Positions 1 to 5,351 of a DNA stretch of 7,424 nucleotides are shown here, in pieces. Position 1 is the stretch's first letter, and each line of letters opens with the position of its first letter. The stretch comes from Clostridium sp. GTDB lineage: Bacteria; Bacillota_A; Clostridia; Lachnospirales; Lachnospiraceae. A program made the position numbers and the translations under genes. The notes below the pieces were generated by a model, which had not been told where the DNA came from, searched no databases, and saw only the letters and a list, made by a program, of their open reading frames with translations. The stretch is taken from contig JAMPAW010000159.1 in assembly GCA_023666975.1 (NCBI GenBank), positions 1 through 7,424 on the forward strand, read 5' to 3'.

Positions 1-138
1 TCGCCATATTCACAGCCCTATCCCAAAACGCAAAAAAGAGGAGCCCACCAGCCACCCCGGTGAACCCCTCCATGCCCGAAATCCCTTGATTTCAAGCCAT
101 TTCTCTATACTTTCGCCAAATCGTATCAAAATTCCTAT

Positions 139-158
139 GGCATCAATTATTGATAGCC
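139..158. repeat. short stem-loop at the recombinase stop codon
   Basis: ATCAAT and ATTGAT face each other across one base, and flanking GGC/GCC extend the stem past a single bulged A. The stop codon of the recombinase lies inside this hairpin. No T-run follows on the minus strand, so it is a weak terminator at best. It could instead belong to an attachment site, since recombinase genes of this type usually sit next to an element end. The 146 bases left of the gene show no convincing coding frame. Confidence 0.35.
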
Positions 159-1808
159 GCCTGTGCAGCGTGTATCAACGTTAGGGGTTCTTTCAATTTC
201 TACGGATTTATCTTTGTTGACACATAGCTTCATCCGTGTTTTATCACCAAACATACTCAATTTCCATAGGAAACAGTCTTTATAAACAATTATTTCATCA
301 ACAAAATCGTCTATTATTTCCTCTGGAATATCATAAACCGAAAAGTCAAAATTATGTTCCAGTCCACATTTTAGCACCTCCAGCCTGCGATTGTAATCAT
401 CGTCTGACATATCCTCGTCCACTTGATAGCCTTCTAACTGCCTTTCAAGCCTTTCCTTATCTTCAAACAATTCCTTTTTCTTTATGTCAAACATCGCTTT
501 GTCAATTTCGCCATTTACTCGAAGATCAACAAGATTTTCATACTTCTTATCTGTTTTTGCAATTTTAGTCTTTAATTCTTTAATTTCTTTTTCAAAATTT
601 ATGTATCGGTCATCTTGGATATGTTTTTCGAGCATTTCTTCGGCTATCAGTCTTACCGCTGTTCTGTCTTTCCAGAAATTTTGAAAGATCACTTTCGCCA
701 TAACCTCTAATTTCCATTTTGGAACCATTGGAACCTCACAAATGCCCTCTAAACTAAGACCTTTCTTTGTCCTTGTAGCAATAGTTCCTGTGGAAATCTG
801 CCTATAACATTGGTATGCGTATTGTGGTTCTCCCGATGATGTTCTATGCCACACCCTCCGATTAAAACTGCCTCCTGAACAACTACACTTCAATTTTTTC
901 GTCCATACATCGCCTGATGCGTGTTTTCCACGCTTTCCACGATTATCAACTGATTGTGTTTTCGCATCCATCTTCTTTCTAACTCTGGCGTATTCTTCTT
1001 TCGTAACAATAGGAGTATGTGTACCCTCTACTACTATATTTTCTATCTCTCCATGATTTTTAATTTTCTTCTGTTCTAAGTAATCAGGTACATATTCTTT
1101 CCTATATACAATCGTTCCACAATAGAAAGCATTGTTAAGTACCCTACTGATAGTCGAACAACTCCAATTCCTTAATCCGGTAGCCGTTAGACGCCCTGCA
1201 TTTTCCAGAGCAAATTGTATCTGCCTTAACCCCATTCCGTCAAGATACATATCAAAAATCATGCGCACCGTCTTTGCCTGTTCTTCGTTGATGACAAATT
1301 CTTTCCCTTCCCTATCATATCCGAGAATATTTCCCGTTCCATATGGCACAGCATTTTGGAAAGAAACTCTTTGCCCTGCTTTAACTCTAATGGAAGTTTT
1401 TTTACTTTCATTTTGCGCCAAAGTTGCCATGATTGTCAAGCGGAGTTCTCCGTCCTCATCATTCATCGTCCAGATATTGTCCTCTGTAAAATATACCTCG
1501 ACACCATACTTCTTTAATATCCTTGTTTGCTGTAAAGTGTCAACCGTATTTCTCGCAAATCTTGAAACCTCCCTTGTAATGATCAAGTCAAATTTTCTAT
1601 CTTCCGCATCTTCCATCATTCTCATAAAACTTTGTCGTTTTTTTACAGAAGTACCCGTTATGCCTTCATCTATATATCTTTCATATAGCGTCCATTCCGG
1701 GTGCATTGCAAGAAGATTGTCATAATATTGGACTTGATTTTCTAATGCTGAAAGCTGTGCTTCATGTTCGGTTGAAACTCTTGCATAAATCGCCACAGTT
1801 CTTTCCAT
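147..1808 (-). CDS. large serine recombinase (site-specific integrase/excisionase of the element)
   Basis: This 553-aa protein catalyses integration and excision of the element by double-strand cleavage through a 5'-phosphoserine link. The N-terminal resolvase domain (about residues 1-150) has the YARVST motif with nucleophile Ser12 and Arg10, and the SRFARN motif (residues 82-87) supplies further active-site arginines. A recombinase domain follows (about 155-285), then a zinc-ribbon-like segment with Cys308, Cys310, Cys334 and Cys357, and a Lys/Glu-rich coiled coil (about 400-465). This is the architecture of TnpX-like large serine recombinases, and the length is normal for full-length members. 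The ATG is preceded by AAAGGA at a 7-base gap. The gene lies 49 bases downstream of the SHOCT-like ORF on the same strand, so the two may be co-transcribed. No frameshift is seen. The attachment sites it uses cannot be read from the sequence. Confidence 0.97.
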   Translation of the reverse strand: MERTVAIYARVSTEHEAQLSALENQVQYYDNLLAMHPEWTLYERYIDEGITGTSVKKRQSFMRMMEDAEDRKFDLIITREVSRFARNTVDTLQQTRILKKYGVEVYFTEDNIWTMNDEDGELRLTIMATLAQNESKKTSIRVKAGQRVSFQNAVPYGTGNILGYDREGKEFVINEEQAKTVRMIFDMYLDGMGLRQIQFALENAGRLTATGLRNWSCSTISRVLNNAFYCGTIVYRKEYVPDYLEQKKIKNHGEIENIVVEGTHTPIVTKEEYARVRKKMDAKTQSVDNRGKRGKHASGDVWTKKLKCSCSGGSFNRRVWHRTSSGEPQYAYQCYRQISTGTIATRTKKGLSLEGICEVPMVPKWKLEVMAKVIFQNFWKDRTAVRLIAEEMLEKHIQDDRYINFEKEIKELKTKIAKTDKKYENLVDLRVNGEIDKAMFDIKKKELFEDKERLERQLEGYQVDEDMSDDDYNRRLEVLKCGLEHNFDFSVYDIPEEIIDDFVDEIIVYKDCFLWKLSMFGDKTRMKLCVNKDKSVEIERTPNVDTRCTGGYQ

Positions 1809-1857
1809 AGTTTTATCCTTTCCATTTTTCCTACATTGTTACCACACATTCATATTA

Positions 1858-2034
1858 TCACAACTTTCCTCTGAGTGCAACACTTTTTATCTTAGGTAGA
1901 TATTCTTTCTGTATATTCTTATACACAGTCTCAGAAACTTCCCCTTTATGATACATATGACGTATCATTGCTAACGCCATAATAATTTCTTCATCATGTC
2001 CAATAGTAATTTTCATATCCTCACTTTTTTCCAA
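1858..2034 (-). CDS. small SHOCT-like protein upstream of the recombinase
   Basis: A 58-aa protein if translation begins at the TTG whose Shine-Dalgarno is a perfect AGGAGG (2043-2048) with an 8-base gap. This is why I prefer that start over the TTG at 2079, which lacks such a site. Residues about 20-45 (MALAMIRHMYHKGEVSE and on) have the pattern of a SHOCT domain: a helix, an L/M-Y-x-K-G turn, then a second helix ending in Tyr. SHOCT domains are short oligomerization or interaction modules of unclear function. The gene sits directly before the recombinase and is likely in the same transcript, which suggests a role in element maintenance or recombination control. That role is inference. The frame stays open upstream to 2163 except for one TAG at 2125-2127, so a longer ancestral ORF is possible. 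Confidence 0.62.
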   Translation of the reverse strand: MEKSEDMKITIGHDEEIIMALAMIRHMYHKGEVSETVYKNIQKEYLPKIKSVALRGKL

Positions 2035-2171
2035 TAAAACCACCTCCTGATATTGCATAACTTTATCTGCCCATGACAACCACGAAACATTTTCCCGGCT
2101 CTCATCAGCAGATAAAATTTTTCTCTACCTCTTTTCAAAAAACACATACGGGTAGCAGGTCATTACTCTGC

Positions 2172-2258
2172 TCACATCGGTATCGCACCGTCATTCAAAA
2201 TTGACCGGAAACGGATCTCGCCATGTCCGGAAGTATCATTATCAAAAATATGCCTCAT
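2172..2258 (-). CDS. possible 28-aa ORF (very low support)
   Basis: The frame begins with ATG 4 bases after the stop of the 38-aa ORF and encodes MRHIFDNDTSGHGEIRFRS plus nine more residues. There is only a weak GAGG before it. The spacing would suit translational coupling, but the same bases also form a CCGGA/TCCGG stem, and other frames here look equally protein-like. I do not recognise the product. It may be part of a structured RNA rather than a gene. Confidence 0.15.
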   Translation of the reverse strand: MRHIFDNDTSGHGEIRFRSILNDGAIPM

Positions 2259-2262
2259 CGCC

Positions 2263-2379
2263 TCATGTAACTGCTACACTTTTTGCCAGACATTCATCGC
2301 TCACTGCCTTAACTTCAATACCAGCTTTCAGTATTCCTTCGCATACACTTCCATATAAATATAGAAGCAGGCAGTTCAT
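2263..2379 (-). CDS. possible 38-aa ORF (low support)
   Basis: An ATG opens a 38-residue frame (MNCLLLYLYGSVCEGILKAG and on) that is hydrophobic at the start and ends in KSVAVT. The frame is open for a further 17 codons upstream, back to a TAA. No good ribosome binding site precedes the ATG. The region folds into stem-loops in which minus-strand RNA pairs better than plus-strand RNA, so a non-coding RNA explains it at least as well. I recognise no family. Confidence 0.2.
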   Translation of the reverse strand: MNCLLLYLYGSVCEGILKAGIEVKAVSDECLAKSVAVT

Positions 2380-2468
2380 GGCGTGTCCGCATAGCGGCTC
2401 CGCATATCCCACACGTCCCGTAAGTATTTATATATTCAATTTTCAAGGTACTCACCAACCTGCGTTGG

Positions 2469-2486
2469 GGGCAAAATTTTCTGCCC
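2469..2486 (+). terminator. terminator-like hairpin, plus-strand T-run
   Basis: GGGCA and TGCCC enclose an AT-rich 8-base loop, and on the plus strand GTTTTT follows. It looks like a weak plus-strand terminator, but no plus-strand gene ends here. It may protect against antisense transcription or be a helix of the minus-strand structured region. Confidence 0.3.
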
Positions 2487-2506
2487 GTTTTTGATAAAAT
2501 CTTTTC

Positions 2507-2522
2507 TGGACTTATCAGTCCA
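2507..2522. repeat. 6-bp hairpin with a 4-base loop
   Basis: TGGACT and AGTCCA enclose TATC, directly adjoining the larger 11-bp stem. It is the second helix in the minus-strand series between the HTH gene and the SHOCT-like ORF. No T-run follows. Confidence 0.5.
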
Positions 2523-2523
2523 A

Positions 2524-2579
2524 AAAGCACATAAGCACTCCCGTCTGCTATGAACGGTTCTGTAAAGATTATGTGCTTT
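2524..2579 (-). terminator. probable terminator of the HTH gene
   Basis: Perfect 11-base arms, AAAGCACATAA and its complement, enclose a 34-base loop that itself contains CCGT/ACGG. On the minus strand the stem ends in a T-run (TTTTT) and lies 17 bases after the HTH stop codon, as expected for intrinsic termination. The loop is unusually large, so it could also be the first helix of a longer structured RNA. Confidence 0.5.
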
Positions 2580-2595
2580 AGCGGAATGACAAGTT

Positions 2596-2925
2596 TTATA
2601 ATTCCAATTTAGCGGGACCGTATTTATGTATGATCTGTAAAAGTGTTTCCTTATGCCGTTCCTCTGCCGCCTGATAAACTTCTATTAAAGTCTGTAACTC
2701 TTTCGGCGTCAGCGAATTGATATGTGGATTGTAATGATCACTCATAAAAACCCCTCCCGCCACCCCCGGCTTTGTGTAGATCGGATATTTAAGAGATAAA
2801 GCCTGAATGTCATATTCAATCGTTCGGACAGAAACATCAAGCTCATACGCCAGCTCATTTGTTGTTGTATGGCGTCGGACTATCAAGATGCTTATTATTT
2901 CATCTCTGCGCTCTGAAACATTCAT
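2596..2925 (-). CDS. winged helix-turn-helix regulator (HTH_11/WYL-type N-terminal domain only)
   Basis: A 109-aa DNA-binding protein. Residues about 5-61 form a winged HTH of the HTH_11 type seen at the N-terminus of WYL-domain and DeoR-like regulators. The first helix is ERRDEIISIL, TTTNELAYELDVS is the turn region, VRTIEYDIQAL the recognition helix, and PIYTKPGVAGGVFM the beta wing. Residues 72-105 (LTPKELQTLIEVYQAAEE and on) are helical and could dimerize. Full-length WYL regulators are about 300 aa and sense ligands with a WYL domain. That part is absent, so this is a stand-alone DNA-binding protein. An excellent site (AAGGAGGT, 6-base gap) sets the ATG. It is divergent from mobC across the oriT-like region, so it may repress the mobilization genes or itself. 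That target is inferred. Confidence 0.88.
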   Translation of the reverse strand: MNVSERRDEIISILIVRRHTTTNELAYELDVSVRTIEYDIQALSLKYPIYTKPGVAGGVFMSDHYNPHINSLTPKELQTLIEVYQAAEERHKETLLQIIHKYGPAKLEL

Positions 2926-3156
2926 GCCTTACCTCCTTTCTGAAAAATTTACCAATCACATTGTAAAAAGAAACCCCGCAACATCTTTGCAGAAATTGCT
3001 AAACTTTTTTCATAATTTCCCGAACATTTTTTTGCGAAGCATTTTTCCGCTGTCTTTTATTGACTTTCCTCCTGACGGTTGCTAAAATCTTTAGTAGATA
3101 AAATCACAACTCCATAAACTGACACTCAAACTGCTATGAGCCGAAACAGGGTATTT
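2926..3156. other. AT-rich intergenic leader upstream of the HTH gene
   Basis: No gene is supported here. The minus-strand leader of the HTH gene contains several A/T runs and a stray AGGAGG-like site (complement near 3068-3073) with no start codon at a usable distance. A TACAAT that could serve as a -10 box lies near 2959-2964, but no matching -35 box is spaced correctly. Promoters for the HTH gene are probably here but cannot be fixed by eye. Confidence 0.4.
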
Positions 3157-3186
3157 CTGCCCTGCTTTGGTTGTGGCAGTTTTTTA
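3157..3186 (+). terminator. terminator-like hairpin at the left edge of the oriT region
   Basis: CTGCC and GGCAG pair across a 13-base loop and are followed on the plus strand by six T residues. No plus-strand gene ends upstream, so it may stop read-through into the mobilization module or attenuate a leader transcript. Confidence 0.35.
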
Positions 3187-3238
3187 TTTGCCCAAACTAT
3201 CCCCACAGCCAAATATCCGGAAGGCTGTGCATAAGAAC

Positions 3239-3252
3239 GGGCGGTAACGCCC
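3239..3252. repeat. GC-rich hairpin with a GTAA tetraloop
   Basis: GGGCG and CGCCC pair perfectly around GTAA, which on the plus-strand RNA is a GNRA tetraloop. It is flanked by the CACAGCC/GGCTGTG stem (3204-3229) and the GTGTTGTA/TACAACAC stem (3257-3291), so three helices stand in tandem. Confidence 0.55.
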
Positions 3253-3331
3253 TTATGTGTTGTAAGACACTCGCCTAAGCTCGTACAACACGCAAACTCC
3301 CTCCGGCAGTTTGCAGAAGAATAGCAAGCAC

Positions 3332-3353
3332 TGCTCACGGACGTCCGTGAGCA
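3332..3353. repeat. perfect 22-bp palindrome
   Basis: TGCTCACGGAC is followed immediately by its exact reverse complement, with no spacer. It could be a binding site for a dimeric protein such as MobC or the HTH regulator, or an extruding cruciform within oriT. The binding partner is not shown by the sequence. Confidence 0.7.
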
Positions 3354-3398
3354 CCAACTTTTTCAAATTTCCTCGCATCGGAAACTTGAAAAAATTGG
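3354..3398. repeat. long inverted repeat (19-base arms, 7-base loop)
   Basis: The arms 3354-3372 and 3380-3398 match at 17 of 19 positions around TCGCATC. It abuts the 22-bp palindrome on one side and lies 4 bases from the G5/C5 palindrome on the other. This is the longest stem in the region and a strong candidate for the oriT inverted repeat bound by the relaxase. Confidence 0.6.
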
Positions 3399-3414
3399 CT
3401 TGTAGGGGGAATAT
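3386..3414 (+). promoter_or_regulatory. weak candidate promoter for mobC-relaxase
   Basis: TTGAAA (one mismatch to the -35 consensus) is followed after 17 bases by GAATAT, a poor -10 box. If used, it would lie across the oriT palindromes, so relaxosome binding would block transcription. This would be a simple autoregulatory layout. The -10 match is weak, so support is low. Confidence 0.22.
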
Positions 3415-3430
3415 CCCCCTAACCCCCTTT
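3403..3430 (+). other. G5/C5 palindrome and downstream C-tract, candidate nic region
   Basis: TAGGGGGA and TCCCCCTA form an 8-bp stem over ATA, and ACCCCCTTT follows, so the CCCCCTA/ACCCCC motif is doubled. From memory, C-rich motifs of this kind occur near nick sites of Gram-positive MOBP-type elements. I cannot verify the match here, so the call is tentative. Confidence 0.4.
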
Positions 3431-3437
3431 GCGCTCC

Positions 3438-3475
3438 AAAAATCATCAATTACCTTTCGGTAATCTTTGATTTTT
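3438..3475. repeat. two-part stem-loop upstream of mobC
   Basis: The outer arms AAAAATCA/TGATTTTT (8 bp) and the inner arms ATTACC/GGTAAT (6 bp) are separated by small internal loops and close on TTTC. It is terminator-like on either strand because both arms are A/T-rich at the base. It marks the mobC-proximal edge of the inverted-repeat array. Confidence 0.5.
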
Positions 3476-3554
3476 ATACGCGGAAAAATCGGTCCTCAAC
3501 AGATACGACCTGTCACAAAAATTGCAACAATATCCGGAAAGGAGTACTCACAAA

Positions 3555-3896
3555 ATGGAGAAAAGAGAAAGACAAAATCGTCTAACGCTGCGCTTAAATG
3601 ATGATGAATTATACATACTGGAACAAAAAACCAAAGCCTCAAATATGAAAGATAAATCCGCTTTCCTGCGACACCTAATCATATATGGCTATGTGTATGA
3701 CATTGACTATACAGAGTTGCGGGAATACAACTCGGCGCTTGCTAAAATCGGCAACAATCTGAACCAGATTGCAAAGCGCATGAACGCCACGGGGAATGTA
3801 TATGAAGCCGATGTAAAAGAAGTAAAGGAGCTGATGCAAAAAGTATGGCATACACAAAAATCCATGCTATCACGGCAACCGTCAATAAAGCAGTAG
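3555..3896 (+). CDS. mobC: MobC-type relaxosome accessory protein
   Basis: A 113-aa basic protein that would bind oriT and help the relaxase open the DNA at the nick site. Residues about 6-45 (RQNRLTLRLNDDELYILEQK, then SAFLRHLIIYG) look like a ribbon-helix-helix DNA-binding unit. Residues about 57-100 (YNSALAKIGNNLNQIAKRMN and on) match the conserved MobC motif, in which N-x-L-A-K-I-G-N-N-L-N-Q-I-A precedes a helical tail. The length is usual for the family. I chose the ATG preceded by GGAAAGGAG with a 10-base gap, rather than a TTG 33 bases upstream. The 3' end overlaps the relaxase start by 52 bases in another frame, which implies co-transcription and translational coupling. Confidence 0.93.
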   Translation: MEKRERQNRLTLRLNDDELYILEQKTKASNMKDKSAFLRHLIIYGYVYDIDYTELREYNSALAKIGNNLNQIAKRMNATGNVYEADVKEVKELMQKVWHTQKSMLSRQPSIKQ

Positions 3897-5287
3897 ACTA
3901 TATCTGTAATCCTGCAAAAACCGATGATGGAATATTGATTTCCTCCTACGGATGCAGTCCTGAAACTGCTGCTTATGACTTCAAGTTTTCGCTGTCAAAA
4001 ACAAAGCAATCCGATCCGAATAAAGCCTACCATTTGATACAGGCTTTTCTCCCCGGTGAGGTCACTTATAAGGAGGCGCACCAGATTGGTGTGGAACTTG
4101 CCGACAGACTTTTAGAGGGAAAATATTCGTATATTGTCACCACTCACACCGACAAAGGACACGTTCATAACCACATCATTTTTTGCGCCGCTGATAACAT
4201 TGACCACAAGAAATATCACGACTGCAAAAAGACTTATTACAACATCCGCAATTTGAGCGATGCACTTTGCCGAGAACATGAATTGTCTGTCATTACTCCG
4301 AGGGAAAATAATGTTGGCAAAGAACGCGGCCGTGGGAAAACTTACAAAGAGTGGCAGGCAAACAAAAGCGGCTTGTCATGGAAAGAACAACTTAAAAATG
4401 ACATTGATGAAGCCATTAAAGACGCTGAAACTTATGAGGAATGCATTGAACGAATCCGGGCAAAAGGCTATGAAATCAAAGGTGATAATTTCGGAGAAAA
4501 TGCTCATAAATTTATCTCATTTCGTCCGCTGAATAGAGAGCGTTTTGTCCGCGGCAGCGCGAAGTCTTTAGGCATGGAATACACGAGAGAGCAGATTAAA
4601 AAACGCATTGAGGAGAAAGTGCCTGACAGCGATAAAAAACGTGTGCCCTTCCCAGCGAGAAAGAAAGCTGTCGTCAAAGATTATTCAAGGAAAAATCATG
4701 GAACCGCCTGCGGTTACATTATTGACACTACCGAAGATAAATTTGCTCAAAATTCCAGGTTAAAGCATTGGGCCGATATCCAGAACCTTAAAATTGCCGC
4801 TGCAAGTTACAGTCAGGCAGGCTCCATATCAGAGCTTGAAAAACAGATTGCCGACAAGTCTGCGCTGGTAAAAACAACTCGTGAAAATCTTGTGGAAACA
4901 GAACACCAGCTAAAGGATTTAGGGCAGGTTTTGAAGTATGCAGAGCAGTATAAAACAAACCACATTTATCATGTGCGCTACCAGAAATCGAAGGATAAAG
5001 ATGCCTACCTGCGCCGCCATGAGACAGAACTTATCCTCCATGATGGTGCGGAAAATATGCTGAAACGTTTAGGCATCAATCCAAAGAATATTGACATTGA
5101 AAAACTCCGCAGCGATTACAATGCGATCTACTCCCAAAAGCAGGCTTTACAGACAACCTATAAATCTGCTGAAAAAGATATCTCTAACCTCAACAAGAAA
5201 CTGAACAATCTTAATCGCTATCTTTGCCGTACTCCGGAACAGACAGTTAATGGCAAAAAAACAAAAGAAATTTCATATTTCGACTAA
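3845..5287 (+). CDS. mobA: MOBP-type relaxase / mobilization nuclease
   Basis: A 480-aa DNA-strand transferase that would nick oriT, stay covalently bound to the 5' end through a tyrosine, and lead the strand into a recipient. The N-terminal domain (about residues 1-250) is a VirD2/MobA-like relaxase. The likely catalytic Tyr is Tyr19 in AVDYICNPAKT. His63 lies in YHLIQAF, and the metal-binding motif HTDKGHVHNHIIF (residues 101-113) gives His101, Asp103, His106, His108 and His110. A Lys-rich linker follows, and residues about 325-460 are strongly helical with coiled-coil character. The ATG lies inside mobC. An AAAGGAG is present, but 14 bases away, so translation probably depends on coupling to mobC. 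The protein looks complete. The catalytic Tyr is assigned by position in the family, not proven. Confidence 0.96.
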   Translation: MAYTKIHAITATVNKAVDYICNPAKTDDGILISSYGCSPETAAYDFKFSLSKTKQSDPNKAYHLIQAFLPGEVTYKEAHQIGVELADRLLEGKYSYIVTTHTDKGHVHNHIIFCAADNIDHKKYHDCKKTYYNIRNLSDALCREHELSVITPRENNVGKERGRGKTYKEWQANKSGLSWKEQLKNDIDEAIKDAETYEECIERIRAKGYEIKGDNFGENAHKFISFRPLNRERFVRGSAKSLGMEYTREQIKKRIEEKVPDSDKKRVPFPARKKAVVKDYSRKNHGTACGYIIDTTEDKFAQNSRLKHWADIQNLKIAAASYSQAGSISELEKQIADKSALVKTTRENLVETEHQLKDLGQVLKYAEQYKTNHIYHVRYQKSKDKDAYLRRHETELILHDGAENMLKRLGINPKNIDIEKLRSDYNAIYSQKQALQTTYKSAEKDISNLNKKLNNLNRYLCRTPEQTVNGKKTKEISYFD

Positions 5288-5299
5288 ATTCGACATGAA

Positions 5300-5351
5300 A
5301 AAAGAGTGCACCGCAACAAGGTGTTTTCCCTCTGTTGCAGTGCACTCTTTT
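5300..5351. terminator. strong bidirectional terminator after the relaxase
   Basis: Nineteen-base arms (AAAAGAGTGCAC plus GCAACA around one position) enclose a 14-base loop, 12 bases after the relaxase stop. On the plus strand the stem has one C-A mismatch and ends in TTTT. On the minus strand that position becomes a U-G wobble and the stem is followed by six T residues, so it should terminate in both directions. It separates the mobilization operon from minus-strand transcription of the flank. Confidence 0.85.

Larger units (their letters stand above)
2172..2580 (-). ncRNA. candidate structured RNA / stem-loop-rich intergenic region
   Basis: The 516-base gap between the HTH gene and the SHOCT-like ORF holds no convincing gene but a dense run of inverted repeats. 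Read on the minus strand in order, they are an 11-bp stem (2569-2579 with 2524-2534), a 6-bp hairpin (2507-2522), GGGCA/TGCCC (2469-2486), CCAAC/GTTGG (2455-2468) and a compound hairpin with a GCGG/CCGC core (2382-2415). A 7-bp closing stem follows (2369-2375 with 2303-2309) around a 9-bp hairpin at 2348-2367. In that last hairpin the minus-strand RNA has a U-G wobble where the plus strand has a C-A mismatch, which favours a minus-strand transcript. No match to a named RNA class could be recognised by eye. Confidence 0.35.
3157..3475 (+). other. oriT: probable origin of transfer (oriT) region
   Basis: A 320-base gene-free stretch directly upstream of mobC and the relaxase contains nine successive inverted repeats: 3157-3179, 3204-3229, 3239-3252, 3257-3291, 3292-3314, 3332-3353, 3354-3398, 3403-3421 and 3438-3475. 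Relaxase and MobC act at an oriT that usually lies next to their genes and carries inverted repeats beside the nick site. The best nick-region candidate is the G5/C5 palindrome followed by AACCCCC (3403-3427). The location and repeats are seen in the sequence. The oriT function is inferred, and the exact nick base cannot be assigned. Confidence 0.6.
139..5351. mobile_element. integrative mobilizable element (serine recombinase + MOBP module), minimal span
   Basis: A serine recombinase at one end and a MobC-relaxase pair with an oriT-like region at the other form the standard gene set of a Tn4451-like mobilizable element. The sequence shows integration and excision (recombinase), DNA processing for transfer (MobC, relaxase, inverted-repeat array) and regulation (winged-HTH protein, SHOCT-like protein). 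No coupling ATPase, VirB4-like or other secretion gene is present, so transfer would depend on a helper element. The span given is the minimum, from the hairpin at the recombinase stop to the terminator after the relaxase. The true ends are not resolved, and serine recombinases leave only very short core duplications. The surface-protein gene to the right is more GC-rich and is read as flanking DNA. That the genes form one element is inferred from synteny and from the families. Confidence 0.72.

Noticed and set aside
236..1725. plus-strand frames opposite the recombinase
   Set aside because: The recombinase frame has intact catalytic motifs; the antisense frames have none.
2201..2494. 97-aa plus-strand frame
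   Set aside because: The composition is atypical (many Ser, His, Pro), there is no ribosome site, and it is antisense to the structured region.
2500..2525. hammerhead-ribozyme-like CUGAUAA...GAAA on the minus strand
   Set aside because: The required CUGANGA core is not met and the bases form a simple hairpin.
2315..2530. 71-aa minus-strand frame with a CGICG motif
   Set aside because: It runs across four predicted hairpins, has no good ribosome site, and the CxxC-like pair falls in the hairpin at 2382-2415.
2938..3085. possible small ORF after a stray AGGAGG on the minus strand
   Set aside because: No start codon lies at a usable distance, and the nearest ATG gives only ten codons.
3126..3338. 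70-aa minus-strand frame
   Set aside because: It lies wholly within the oriT-like inverted repeats, lacks a ribosome site and shows no domain. The stems explain the sequence better.
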